Positions 33,940 to 45,210 are shown, counted from the stretch's first letter. The stretch is 64,000 bases of DNA from Ctenosaura bakeri (GCA_948474755.1 CAOLHI010000021.1:434001-498000); one strand, 5' to 3'. Numbers and translations are program-made. The notes: a model not told the origin generated them from the sequence alone.

Positions 33940-34135
33940 TCACCATCATCTTTATTTGTATCCTGCTTTTTTTCCCTTGAAAGGACTCAAAGCGACTTAC
34001 AGTACTTTCTAAAAAAGTAGTTGAAAGATTTTAACATACTAAAGTTAAAACACAAATTAAACAATCCAGTAGTAATTAAAATGAAGTTAAAATACATATT
34101 AGCAAAGGGTTGTATGTCTAATTAAAATCTAATAT
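33940..34135 (-). mobile_element. L2-like LINE tail
   Basis: TTTATTTGTATCCTGC then ACTCAAAGCGACTTACAGTAC is the reverse complement of the common L2-type 3' end, followed by an AAATTAAA-rich portion. Confidence 0.55.
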
Positions 34136-34204
34136 GGATGCAGGCTTTGAAAGGTCATCCACCCATGCCAAACAAGCCATCGCTAGTTAGGGACTTGTGA
34201 CCAG

Positions 34205-34359
34205 GACAATTTCCGCATGAAACTGTTATAGCACTATGATTCCACTTTCAGCATCCTATGGAATCCTGGGGTTTGCAGTTTAGGGAGGGACTAGCCAGGA
34301 TTCCATAGGATGTTGAAAGTGGAATCATAGCGCTATAACAGTCTTATGCGGAAATGGCC
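34205..34359. mobile_element. MITE group 1, short palindromic copy
   Basis: CAG on both sides (34202-34204, 34360-34362). Left end GACAATTTCCGCA, right end GCGGAAATGGCC. The middle GAGCTCTTTGG section is absent, leaving a compact hairpin. Confidence 0.85.
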
Positions 34360-35035
34360 CAGGTCTCAACCGGTAACTGGATTGCACAGGGAAAGGGTTC
34401 TTAGGACAGCCATTTAAAATCCTGAGATGCAGAAATTTGCCATTTATCTACTTAGAATCTAGATTTTAGATTTTGATTCTCTGGCAATCTGGTGCATTGG
34501 CACTCTAAAAAGTCTTGATGTTTCTCTTCCCCCCAGTACAATACTCTGTACAGTACTCTAGAGCAAACAGAGATACAAAACCCGCTCTGACAATTTCTGT
34601 TCACACAGCTATCTCCCTACCCCCAACTCCAACCCCTCAAGGCGAGGCGAGGGGACTTGGGAACTGAACCTTTTCTTAATGATAGATTTCTTTGCTTGGA
34701 AGCAAGTCAAGCTTGTCCTTTGTCAGCCCAGCTTATTTCTCACTCTTGCCATCTTTCGGCAAGACAGTCCTGTGAGATTGTCATGAACCTAATTAATGCC
34801 TGACAGGCAGATCAAACCAAAATGCACCAAGAATTCCATGTCTGGTTCTTCTTCCTTACAAAAAAAAACAAGGCTAGGAACTTGCAGCCACAATCTCCAA
34901 ATTGCTCATGATCTTCAAATTAGACCATGACAATGCCATTCTCTTTGCAAGATGCAGCCAAGTTACTTCAATGTCCTGCTCGCTGCACCATGATATGTTT
35001 GAAATATGACCAGAGAGGGAAGCAATAAGCTCCTT
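34360..35035. other. Noncoding stretch, partly repeat-free
   Basis: No gene. 34735-34850 (GAACCTAATTAATGCCTGAC) is repeat-free and might be conserved. Otherwise nothing recognised. Confidence 0.3.
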
Positions 35036-35185
35036 TTGAGACTTTCTATTGTCTCTTCAAAAGCAAGGGAGAAAAAAAAGGCAAGGGAGACTCTGCATTG
35101 TCTCTCCAAAAGCAAGGGACAAACAAACAAACAAACAGCAAGGGAGACACTCTATTGTCCCTCCAAAAGCAAGGGAGAAATAAGG
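35036..35185. repeat. Minisatellite, three units of about 50-60 bp
   Basis: The block GAGAC-TCT-ATTGTCTCT-CCAAAAGCAAGGGA recurs three times, with A-rich and AAAC spacers. The open frame at 35006-35245 is made by this repeat and has no domain. Confidence 0.85.
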
Positions 35186-35440
35186 GTCAGGGGCCATCAA
35201 TGCATACACAAAATACAGAAGATTTATGATTCAGTGAATATGTAAATGTCTGCTTTTTTTGACCATGATTTTCAGGCTGTCCTTGAGTATATTTCAGATT
35301 CCTCCACACATTTTGCTATTTTCAAAAGCCCAGATGCATGAAAAAGAGAAGACAACTAGTGTCATACTTCAACATTGTTCTCAATACCTGGAAAAAAAAA
35401 GTCATGCCTGCTCCATCCTATTCTGACATTTTATGTGTTT

Positions 35441-36020
35441 ATGTATGTATTTATTTACTTTATATTCTAGCTTTCTCCCAGCACAGGATTCAAGGTGGCC
35501 CATAACCACTGAAAAACAATAATTAAAATGCAAAAGTTAAAACTCAATTAAACCAAACATCTATTTCAAAAACACAAGTTTAAAATAAAAAAGTTAAAAG
35601 CATTTTCTTAAAAAAAACACATTTACAACATAATAGAATAGAAGCATCCCTCCATTAAAATCTCCATCTGCCACAAGATTAAAAAGCCAAATGCCTCTTT
35701 TAATAAAAAGAAGAAAGACAGCAGAGAGGGAGACCCAAAGAACTCAAGGGAGAGAGTTCCACAACTTGGAAGTAGCCACCAGCAAGGCTTTCCCTAAACA
35801 TGCTAGTGTAAGGGTAAGAATTGTGCATCTCATGAGCCCATGGCCCACACAATTCCCAGCCTTACACTAAAATGTTTGATGAGAAAATGAGAGAGTATCT
35901 TGTTAGTGGCTGCTTCTAAATTGTGGAACTCTCTCCCTTGGGAGGTCTAGTTGGCCCCTACCCTGCTGCCTTTTCACCTGCAGGTAAACATTTTTATTTA
36001 TTTAGGTGGGCATTTGGCTC
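35441..36020. mobile_element. Two L2-like LINE tails in inverted orientation
   Basis: 35441-35828 is a minus-strand L2-type end (TTTATTTACTTTATATTC, TTCAAGGTGGCCCATAAC). 35845-36020 carries plus-strand versions of the same 3' region (GTGGCTGCTTCTAAATTGTGG). Arms 35748-35786 and 35899-35937 are inverted copies, and so are 35804-35825 and 35845-35869. Confidence 0.65.
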
Positions 36021-36265
36021 CACTAATTTCCCAAAAGCCTCTACCACCTCTTACATTTTCAGACAAAAAGACCACAAACATGTTTTTGCAGAGCCCCATG
36101 ATATTGTTTCATAGGGTTTCTGTCCCCCAAAAACAAAAGGGGAAAAAAGCAAAAACAGCCGGTCAAGGAATAAGCAGAGATAGCTACACACAGGTATGGA
36201 AGCATGCCTAGCAGCAGAAAACATCAGTAGCAACAAATGCACTAAGCCACTCACCCACTCTAAGT
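36021..36265. other. Short noncoding stretch
   Basis: Nothing recognised. Confidence 0.35.
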
Positions 36266-36628
36266 TGTAGTCTTCCAATATGGAGGCTCTTTATTCTTTG
36301 TTACAACATATATATAATATTTACAAAGTCCAGACAGCAATCCAGCATATCTAGCTTGCTCTATTCAGCAGAGCCCCCAACAGACACACTTCAGGCAATG
36401 TGTGCATGTTGGCTGGGATTGTGCTACCTTTATGCAGACACCTAGCCAATCCTGGCCAACCCTTGTATTGTCTGCACCTGGTGCTCATCAGCCTGACTCA
36501 GCACAAACTAGGCTGAGTCACATTCCTTTCCCCAGGTGCACTTAACAGTTAAAGCAATTAAAGCAACATGACCTTTACACATACTTCACAAAGTATTTTC
36601 TAGAGATTTGATCAAACCATCTCTGACA
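36266..36628 (-). mobile_element. Probable LTR, family E
   Basis: On the minus strand it starts TGTCAGAGATGG and ends GAAGACTACA, with a GAATAAAGAGCCTCC poly-A-signal region near 36281-36296. The sequence just outside the minus-strand start (36629-36641) is purine-rich on that strand (GGATGGAGGAAAC), like a polypurine tract, so this could be a 3' LTR with some internal sequence to about 36860. No matching flanks, as expected in that case. Confidence 0.5.
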
Positions 36629-36941
36629 GTTTCCTCCATCCAGAACAGCCTCCAAAGTTACCAGAAGTGATGCCACCCAAAATGGTGGCCATGAGAAAAT
36701 GGTACATCCTTTTACAACTCTGGAGAAGGCAAAAACTCACAGTGATTAAGCTCTCCTGGCTCTGGAACGTAAACACCCCTCTCCAAATGTCTGCTATAAG
36801 TTGTTCCTTGCTTTTTCTCTGAAAATTGCTTGTCACATCATCCATTCATTCAGAACCACAAGTCTCAAAAAACTGGAAGAGGCTAATGTAAAAGAGAGTG
36901 AATAAATTGTGATGTCCCTTCCAGTTGGCTTACTTGCTTGA
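36629..36941. other. Noncoding, possible internal part of LTR element E
   Basis: No coding match. It may be residual internal retroelement sequence, judged only from the adjacent polypurine-like run. Confidence 0.25.
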
Positions 36942-37578
36942 TCTACTATCTAAAAGTCAACGTTTGTATGTTTGTTTGTCTGCGTCAGGTGAAGACCTCA
37001 TGTGACTGCGTGTGTGAGGTGAAGAACTCATGTGATTGGCTGCCTAAGAAGATTCTATGGAATCCTGGGGTTTGCAGTTTAGGGAGGGGCTTTTAGAATT
37101 CTCAGCCAGAGAGCTCTTGGGCTCAGTCAACGGAGTCTGCCTGGAATAGGTCGGTTGCTATGGAGATGAGGCCTAGCAGCAAGAAGGAGGACAGTAGTGT
37201 ATTCCCTCTGGAACCCAACCTCTGTATGTTAATAACTCTGAATACAGATTGGATTGAGGAATATGGGAAAAAGTTACAGGTACTGGACAAGACAGTTTGA
37301 AGAATTAGAGACACAGGATCTCAAATCTGTGTATTTCAACTGCATCTAATTCCTCCGGAGAAATTTATACCTCAAGAAAAAGTACTGCTGAAGGGAGGTC
37401 CAGCTTTTCAGACCTCATATGATTAGCTGCTTTGTCTGAGAGTGACCGACAGTTAAAGCCACAATATCAATGGCTGCCAGAAGTCTTTCTGAATATGGCA
37501 AAACTACCTTAAAGTATTTCTAACAAGTATTACCTATGATAAAATAAAATCCCAGGCAACACCGGGTATATATGCTAG
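36942..37578 (+). mobile_element. Non-autonomous Helitron-like element (637 bp)
   Basis: Begins TCTACTATCTAAAAGTCAA after an A, and ends with CCCAGGCAACACCGGG, TATATATG, CTAG before a T. That is the Helitron layout: 5' TC, a short GC hairpin about 10 bp before a 3' CTRR end, insertion between A and T, no terminal inverted repeat and no target duplication. The hairpin has one mismatch explained by CpG decay. It carries an internal fragment of MITE group 1 (37053-37131). No Rep/helicase frame. Confidence 0.75.
37053..37131. mobile_element. MITE group 1 internal fragment inside the Helitron
   Basis: Matches only the inner part of a group-1 copy (TCTATGGAATCCTGGGG to GAGCTCTTGGGCTCAGT). Both terminal repeats are missing, so it did not transpose here as a complete MITE. 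Confidence 0.8.
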
Positions 37579-38069
37579 TTTATTACATATTGAAAGTATT
37601 TACCAAATATTTTTCTGCCCATCAGGCAAATTCCAAACGAGCGTTCAGCTCTTGTGTTGCCAATGATATCATGAAGTAGAGATGTACAGCATGGTTAGAA
37701 TACAAACTATGAATGCCCAGATTCCATTTGATAAAGCCATGACTGTTGAAGTGGTACCAACCAGTTATAACTGTGTAACAGGGGGACATAATCTATGTGT
37801 CAGACTACAGACGGATCTGAGCCATCAAATGCACAGTAGAATTCACCTTTTCCTCTTAAAAAAAAGACAAAAACATGTGCCCGTAATTATGAACATTTTA
37901 CTTTCATTATGATTGCACCCTGACGAGCTAATTACATTTCAGATGCAAAGCCCATCAACCTTTCTGTTTTCTATTGATAAAAGAACCTGCTAGGCAAAAT
38001 AGCCACCAGCTCTGCATTATTTCTGGAAACCTTTAAGCTGTATCAGGAAAATGTTCTTGCTCTTGAATT
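37579..38069. other. Repeat-free stretch, weak candidate for conservation
   Basis: 37905-38045 has CGAGCTAATTACATTTC and no repeat similarity. No gene seen. Confidence 0.3.
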
Positions 38070-38074
38070 TCTTT

Positions 38075-38133
<59 letters not shown>

Positions 38134-38134
38134 A
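38070..38134. repeat. (TTTC)n microsatellite
   Basis: About sixteen perfect TTTC units. Confidence 0.97.
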
Positions 38135-38487
38135 GACTAATTGCAAGTTTAACCAGCTATTACGATCAAGGTGAGATTAATGGGAGTCTTTTCTTTTAGT
38201 TATTTTTTGTTTCCTCCCTTCCACAAAGAATTTTCATGGATTTTTATCTTCATTTGGCTAATTCAGAAGACAGGAAGGAATAGGAACAAGTAAAGATTGG
38301 AGCAGGTGGGTGGTGTAATCATAACTTACTTGTTAGACTGGCTAAGTGGTTTCTGGGAACCTGAGCCCAAAAAGGTAACTTTCTGAGACTCTGATAAGAA
38401 TTTTATTTCAGTCAATGTTTGACAAGAATTTACCAAGACTGATAGATTTCTGAGTACCACACCAAACAACAAATCCCAGGATTCTAT
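38135..38487. other. Short noncoding stretch
   Basis: Nothing recognised. Confidence 0.4.
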
Positions 38488-38917
38488 GGCCCTTTTCGCA
38501 CTTACCTCTGTCCAGCGTGGTTGTGGGGGGATCATGCAAGCAGCCTCTTCTGTGAGGCTCTCGCATCCCCGCCGCTGCAGCTCCACAGGAGTTGCTGGCT
38601 GGCCGGCCGGCAGTGTGAAAGCTCCTCCTCTTCCTTCCACAGGGCAGCTGGGTATTTTCCCAGGCTGCACTGGGGGAGGAAGCACGAGGGTCGCAGCTCT
38701 GGACCTCCGTACACAAGGTAAGTGCACGTGGGGCCCCAGAGCGATGCGCGATCACGCACCATTTTCTGCTAAAAGCTGAAAATGTTATAGTGCACGATTG
38801 GTGCCTGCCAGCCCCGGCAGCATCGCACAATTGCAAGGACGTCATCTGAAACGCTCCTTGCAGTCACACAACGCTCCAAAGGCCCTTTCCCATGACAAAA
38901 GTCATGCAAAAAGGGCC
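38488..38917. mobile_element. MITE group 2a copy (430 bp)
   Basis: TAT on both sides (38485-38487, 38918-38920). Ends GGCCCTTTTCGCAC and GCAAAAAGGGCC. Close relative of 29246-29676 in the same orientation. The dense open frames on both strands are shadows of a GC-rich repeat. Confidence 0.92.
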
Positions 38918-39744
38918 TATAAGATGGACCCATGACAGTTAAAATGGTATCAAAATGTTACAACTGTGGTCACCACTACAAGCTCCTTTCTTTTCCTCAC
39001 TATGAGCTTCCTTGTCATTATTCAGGGTGGAAGGCACTTCAGACTTAAAGACAAAAATTGAAACAAAAATGTACATATTTTGTCACTCAGGCCTAGGCTT
39101 TTATTCCTTAACACTTAAAACTCAAAACTCACAGGTTTGAATCCCAGTGTATTCAATATAGTTATGGTTCTGAATCAGTTCTATTGTTCCCCTGCCCTTT
39201 TTTCCTGTGAGTTTCCTCATCTTTATCATATGTGTCTAGCAAATATAATACAGAACTCTCCATGCAAATACAATATGGTCTTCTATTGAATGTGGCCAAA
39301 CAAATTTTGTTTCAGATTGTTTTGGTATGGCTTACGAAAATCCACACATTTCCTCAAAACTGAAAAAAAAAAGTTGAGATTTAAAAATTTCAGATGTGGG
39401 GGAAAGTAACTGAACAATTTTCCTAAACTTAGTTGGGAAAGCCAATAGAAGAGGTAGTTCAGTATATAGATCTGAGCTATACTATATTATTTGTCATCAC
39501 CATTATTAGTTAATAAACTAATTACCAACTGAAGTGTATTTGGTGCTACCCAGATCCCTGGATCTTCCCGCCTTATTTTCCATTCTACTATTTTAAAATC
39601 TCAAGAATCTTGCCAGCAGTACTATCGAGAACAGTACCCAACAACTGCAGGAGGAAAGTTTTAATATGCAGTAGCTCACACATATCTAAGATATATTGAA
39701 GATAAAAAGCATAAATGTTTTGAAAAGAATAAATTGGACTCTTG
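38918..39744. other. Noncoding AT-rich stretch
   Basis: No gene or recognised element. Confidence 0.4.
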
Positions 39745-40172
39745 GGCCATTTTCGCACGGCATTTTCCATGCGAAAGAGGGCCTGGAGCATTGCGCGATT
39801 GTGAGGAGTGATCTGCATGATGCACTCACAATCATACAATGCTTTAGGGCCTGGCAGATGCTGATCGTGCACCTTTTCATTTTTGGGTAGAAGCTGAAAA
39901 TGGTGCGCAATCGCGCATTGCTCCCAGGCCCCACGCGCACTTACCTGACATGCATTTACCTGGAGCCTCCGAAGCCATGCCAGTCATGCTTCCTGCCCCA
40001 GCGCAGCCTGGGAAAGTCCCAGGCTGCACTGCAGAAGGAAGAGGTGGGGCTCTCACGTGAACAGGCAGCTTGTGCAGAGCTGAAGGACCCTGGATGCAAG
40101 AGCCTCTCGCTGGATGCTGCTCACACGACCCCCCACTTGAGTGCCGGAAGAAAGTAAAGTGTGGAAAAGGCC
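39745..40172. mobile_element. MITE group 2a copy (428 bp)
   Basis: Ends GGCCATTTTCGCACGG and GTGGAAAAGGCC with flanks TTG and TTA. Relative to 38488-38917 it lies in the opposite orientation. Internal GGTGCGCAATCGCGCA block shared with it. Confidence 0.88.
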
Positions 40173-41560
40173 TTAGTTATTGCTATGTAGAAAGGATGAG
40201 CATTTGATTGCTAAGCTATATAAACTTCTGTTAAAAACAGAAATGGAACAGGTTATAGAATGCATGGTTGGGCAAGGAATTTTGGTTACGATATGCATAT
40301 AAATCAATAGGAAAGATTATGGACAAAAGAAATTAAGAATGTACTTTGCTATGGCCTCAAAGAAAATTATTACAAAATGATGCTTCGTTGGTATCTTACT
40401 CCAGAAAGACTTGCAAAGATACATAAAGACGTGAAGAACAATTGTTGGAAATGTCAAGAGCAAGTTGACTCATAGGTAGTGATCGTGTAAAAAAGCTAAG
40501 CATTGTTGGATAAAACTACAGAATATGATACAAAAGAAAATCCTGAAGTGTCAAATTCATAAGAATCATGAGTTATTTTTATTAGGAATTTTGGAAGAAG
40601 TTACTGCAATTGACAAACAACAGAAATTGTTACAACGTATGTTGTTGGCAGAGAGATTAGTATATGCAAAGTACTGAGAAAAAATGGAGACCCCATTGAT
40701 GACAGAATGGTTTAATCGATCGATGGAAATAGTGGAAATGGATAAACTTACATCTAGATTAAAGGGCCAAACAGAGGATAAATTTATTTCTGAATGGAAA
40801 TGTTTAATTGATTATTTGAGAAAGAATGAAAGTCAATTGAGGACAAGATTTTAAGGTTAGATTTTCTTGTTTTGCCTTATTGTTAAATGAAAAATGTGTT
40901 ATGAAAAATTTAGATGAATTTAATTTTTTGCCTTTTCAGAATATATTCTATATATAATTACATATTATAGTGAAATGCTTTAAATTTACCAATAATTCTT
41001 AAGAACTAATCATTACTTTAACTATTATTATGTAGCAGTACATTATTTTTGGTTTAATTAATACGATATTAGTTTTGTTATAAATATAATTAGAACAGTT
41101 TACTCCATAACAAATTTATATTATTAGTTTAATACGGTTAATGATAGTTTTTATTTTTTGTGATTACAATTTACTAATTAATTCTTTTTGTTGTTGTTAT
41201 TTTGTACTATCATTGTAATACTATGAGCAACAAAATTACTTGGAATGTAGGTAATGATATAAGAAAGTTAAGTACAATCATTTACTTGGAGCTGTTTGCA
41301 AAAAGGGTAGGAACCAATTTTTTAAAGTTTATTATGGTTAGTTTAGTTGTTTAGGTTAGCTTAGTTCTATATTGATAGTTCAGTTAATTAAGGTTTGTTG
41401 TCATACTGGTGTTGTATTGATTGTAGTGTTTTTCTTTTTTTGATTAGTTTGATGCATGAATACGTTTTGCATTGTTTACTTGTGTTGATATGTTTTGGTT
41501 TAATGTTCAATTAAAACATTCTGCAAACTGCTGTGGAAGGGACAGATTGTTTTGGCCGGA
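40173..41560 (+). mobile_element. L1-type LINE 3' end
   Basis: Conceptual translation across stops gives KWYLTPERLAKI, NNCWKCQEQ and later MEIVEMDKLTSRL and FISEWKCLIDYL, the order of blocks at the C-terminus of vertebrate L1 ORF2. A TAA closes the frame at about 40851-40853. AT-rich 3' untranslated sequence follows. Several in-frame stops (TAG near 40476, TGA near 40676) show it is dead. Confidence 0.8.
40260..40853 (+). pseudogene. L1 ORF2 C-terminal relic
   Basis: The CWKC pair belongs to the cysteine-rich C-terminal motif typical of L1 ORF2. The reading frame is interrupted by stops, so it does not appear as one long open frame. Base composition is as AT-rich as its surroundings. Confidence 0.72.
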
Positions 41561-41583
41561 CGTCTAAACTGACTCTGTAGTGT

Positions 41584-42536
41584 TGCTACATGCCTTCAAG
41601 TCATTTTTGATTTATGGTGACCTGAAGACAAACCTATCACAGGGTTTTCTGGGGGCTGAGAGTGTGTGACAAGCCCAAGGTCACCCAGTTCCTGACAGAG
41701 CAGGGAATTGAGCCATGGTCTTCAGCAGTGATTTATTTAAGTCTTTTACTCCAAGTCTCAAGTCAAATCTCAAGTCTCTACCTTCCAGTCTCAAGACAAG
41801 TCTCAAGTCCTTGAAGATATTTCCAAGCCAAGTCTCAAGTCTGGGAGCCAACTTTATACTCCAACCTATATTGCAGAATTTCTGGAAAGAGTCAAATAAA
41901 GTCAGTTTTAACAATTTAAAGAGAGTCGGCTCTCCACATTTGCAATTTTGCCATCTGCAGCTTCAGAAGTGGGGAATAGAATCTTATCTTATTCCTCATT
42001 ACTGAAGATTCAAAAGCTTTAAAAGGAAGGATCCTTATTCCTCAAGCCTATTGCCTAACATATTTGCTGTTCCCCTCTGAGAAATGCACCTGCACTCTGG
42101 GGGCGAGTCTTGTCTTTTGCTTTTAGGAAAGGTTTTAGAAGGCTCCTCCGATATGCAGCAGGGACAGGCTACTGAGCAGACCTCAAGCTTGTCCTAAGCT
42201 CATTGCCTAACCTGTTTGGTGTTGCCCTCTGAGAAATGTGCCCACTTTTTGGGTGTGAGAGAGATTGTCATGTGACTAGTAGGCAAAAAGTGATGAAGGC
42301 GTTCAAAGTCGTAAGGTTTCTGGATGAACGTGTTATGTTACTTAACCAAGGGCATCAAGTCAGTCATTCGAAACATACAAGTCTCGAGTCGAGTCAGTGC
42401 ATCATTTATGGCTGAGTCAAGTCTAAGTCTGGGTCACTGAAGTGACTTAAGTCCGACCTGAGTCCAAGTCTGTCGACTCAAGTCTACATCACTGGTCTCC
42501 AGGGTTGTAGCCCAGTGTTCAAATCACATATACCAT
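41584..42536 (-). mobile_element. tRNA-derived SINE split by a hAT element
   Basis: The tail and body occupy 41584-41725 (GCCTTCAAGTCATTTTTG, then GGTCACCCAGTTCCTGACAG), and the tRNA-like head resumes at 42495-42536 (AGGGTTGTAGCCCAGTGTTC). Removing 41726-42494 and one 8-bp copy restores a continuous SINE. Confidence 0.9.
41726..42494. mobile_element. Non-autonomous hAT element, 769 bp
   Basis: Ends CAGTGATTTA and TACATCACTG. GTCTTCAG (41718-41725) and GTCTCCAG (42495-42502) are an 8-bp target duplication with one mismatch. Both subterminal regions have many AAGTC/GACTT words, on the left as TCTCAAGTC repeats and on the right as GAGTCAAGTCTAAGTC. These may be transposase binding sites. No open frame long enough for a transposase. 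Confidence 0.9.
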
Positions 42537-42769
42537 GCTGGTTCTCACGCCACATTGACTCTTACACCATGCTGTCTCTCTGCTTATGGAAGGATTTTAA
42601 TATTAGACAGAGGACTGAATATAGCCCAAAGTTTAAAAGTTACCCACTCCTGCTTTTCTTGGATGTTTCCTTTCTCAGAAAGAATGAGGGGACAAAGGTG
42701 TTTTCCCTTATGAATCCCATGTTATGCTGGTATTTCCCATCTTTGTACCAATAGTCATGGGCTGAACTA

Positions 42770-43260
42770 TCAGTGATGCAATTATCTGTTGAGTAGTTTA
42801 TTAATATTATTATTCATTTTCTAGACCCTCTTCCTCCTCCTCTTCTTAACAAAAAGTGTGTACATTTTCCTTTACATGTTTAATTAAAAATTAATATGAT
42901 TTCCCCTTAATGAAAGCTTTTAAAGTGCCTATTGCTTACCTGAGAGACTGGCTCTTTTACACTCCCTTGGGTAAGTCCATAATTAGTTAATTTCACAAAA
43001 TGCATATTATTTACTTGACAGGGCAGCCTACTGCTGCAGGAACCTTCCTAGTCTCTTGGTTAAGGGCATAATTAAGCAGTTAAACGTAAAAATGAAGATT
43101 CTTCTGTCTCCCACACATCAGAGCCGTTCCTGCTGATTGGCTACAAAGTAGTTTGTCAGTCTGAATTGCATACTGTTTATACATTTCACCAGAGAAAATA
43201 TCCCTCCTGTAGATTTAAAATAAGGGTTCCCTGACCATAAATCCAAAATTTTCCTAACAG
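42770..43260. other. Repeat-free island, candidate conserved noncoding element
   Basis: TTTAATTAAAAATTAATATG near 42877, CCATAATTAGTTAATTTCAC near 42968 and GGCATAATTAAGCAGTTAAACG near 43058 make a dense cluster of ATTA cores outside any repeat. Confidence 0.38.
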
Positions 43261-43291
43261 CAACGCTTTAACCTGTCTCCTATCCAACTAA

Positions 43292-43461
43292 GGCCATTTC
43301 CACACTAGCCTGCTCAATTGCTATTATTCCACTATTATAGTGCTATTATTCCACTTCCAACATCCTGTGGAATCCTGGGGTTTGCAGTTTAGGGTGGGGC
43401 CTCATAGGATGTTGAAAGTGGAAGAATAGCACTATATGACAGGCTAGTGAGGAAATGGCCT
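43292..43461. mobile_element. MITE group 1 copy with small internal duplication
   Basis: TAA on both sides (43289-43291, 43462-43464). Ends GGCCATTTCCACAC and GAGGAAATGGCC. Left arm has a duplicated GCTATTATTCCACT unit. Confidence 0.92.
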
Positions 43462-43533
43462 AAGACTAAAACAAAAGTTTTTCTGCAAACTTTTTTTTGA
43501 AGGTTGCTCTTGTATGTTACATTTAGAAGCTTG

Positions 43534-43647
43534 GGCCATTTCCGCACGCCATTTCCGCTGGCCCCTTCCGGAACTGCAAACCCCACGATTCCATAGGAGG
43601 TTGAAAGTGGAATCATCGCGCTAGAAGAGTGTCGTGCGGAAATGGCC
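43534..43647. mobile_element. MITE group 1, shortest copy (114 bp)
   Basis: TTG on both sides (43531-43533, 43648-43650). Ends GGCCATTTCCGCACG and CGTGCGGAAATGGCC, still perfect inverted repeats. Most of the left arm is deleted. Confidence 0.92.
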
Positions 43648-43744
43648 TTGGAGTTCTCGGAAGTAAAACTGTAGGCTTCTCAGATACTTTAAAGGTACAG
43701 ATTTGGTTGTTCAGGGGCCTGTTTACCCTACAGAGTTATAGTAC

Positions 43745-44035
43745 TCCTATTTCACTGTTTTTCCATTTCTGTCCCTTATTTCTGCATGAATTATTTTTGC
43801 ACTGAAAACAGCATTTTCTGCACAGCATTTTTTGTCTATCCTGCCTTTCTCCCGGCATATGATTTTAGCAGACTTAACAAGACTTATCAAAAATGTGCAA
43901 ATTTTGCACAAAGTTCAGGGTGGCAAAGATTCTCATCAGTCCAGAATTCTCCTTATCAGGTTTTCCCAACTCCCAAGAAACATTTTTTTACAATAATTTT
44001 GAATATTATTTCCATCTCTACTCCAAAAATTTTAA
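43745..44035 (-). repeat. AT-rich unclassified repeat family, copy 4
   Basis: On the minus strand it has GAAATAATATTCAAAATTATTG, GAATTCTGGACTGATGAG and TTTGTGCAAAATTTGCACAT, in the same order as at 2595 and 32820. The right side has GAAAACAGCATTTTCTGCACAG near 43802. Confidence 0.6.
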
Positions 44036-45209
44036 GGATTCAATTCACCCTCATTCTTGCATGATCTACTGGTATCGTATTCCTGCTCTTAAACCCTGTG
44101 GACTCTCCATCACTGTTTCCCTAAGTGGGGGAAGTGTTCCCGTGAGCCATTTTTGTGACTCTCAAAGACCCCTGGCAGTCCTTGAAAACTTCCTGAATCT
44201 CTCCCCTACCAATTTAGCAAGGTTTTCTACCCAAAAGCTACAAGAACTCTCCCACCAACATGACATTTTGTCTTTTAGCACTCCGCACCCCGCCCCCGCT
44301 TTTTATTTGGGCCACAAACCAACAGAAATGGCAACCAGAAGTGTTGAAAATATAAATGCAACATAGAAGTCCCAAAGAATAAGCATTTTGCAGATGCTGT
44401 CTTGGTGGCAATGGCACTGGCCATCTGAGATGCTGCTGAATGAAACAATATGCTCATCTTTCAGTTAAACACTAGTCTGCCATTGGCTGACACGCTTGGC
44501 TGAGTTGGTAGGAAGTGGATCACAGGGAGGACTGTTGCTAAAAGACTTGCTTGACTTGCCATGGATTTGAAGAAGGTGTCACCATCACACATACATACAT
44601 TTATTTGAGTTCTTCTATTAATTAAATTAGTCCCATTCCAATAGCTTGCTGGATGGGGGATGTCACAGTGGAGATTGCCACCTCCTGCAACCTTTCCTGT
44701 AAAACTGCTGGTAATTTTTGGAGCTTCTCATTTCAATCTGTAATACAGAGAGACACATAAAGAGACACAAAGAGAGAAAGAGTGCATTTATGCCCTGCCC
44801 TGCACTAATGTATCAGGCAGAAAAAATAGCTTGACAAGTAGAATATCCTTGTGGGGTGAAAAGGTAGATCTGCCTTAAATCTTCGTTTCATAACAATTAT
44901 TCCTTCAAAAGGCACAGAAAAATTCTTTTACAGCCACAAAGGCAGGAATTTTATCCATGTGCATGTTTTTCATTTTTCTTTCCTTTCTTTTAAATAATTT
45001 TTTTTTTTGGAAATATGAAAATTTTGGTCACTTCTTACAAGGCGAAACAAAACAAAAACCTAGACTGGACAAAATTCTCACCCATACTTATTGGAAACCT
45101 GGTTTCAAAAGAAGCAAAATGCAGGGAGCAGTAGAAGAAACTGGAAAAATGTCTCAAGATACTCAATTGATGATTTATTGATTTTAAAAAAAGGTCAATG
45201 CATTTTGGC
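44036..45209. other. Noncoding stretch
   Basis: No gene recognised. Low-complexity AGAGACACA run near 44750-44780. The open frame 43893-44366 shows no domain and overlaps the AT-rich repeat. Confidence 0.4.
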
Positions 45210-45210
45210 C

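Noticed and set aside
38326..38845. Overlapping frames up to 145 codons on the minus strand
   Set aside because: Within or across the edge of the group 2a MITE; similar frames recur in other MITE copies at different lengths, as expected by chance.
43893..44366. 157-codon plus-strand frame
   Set aside because: Begins inside the AT-rich repeat family and shows no domain or conserved composition; probably chance.
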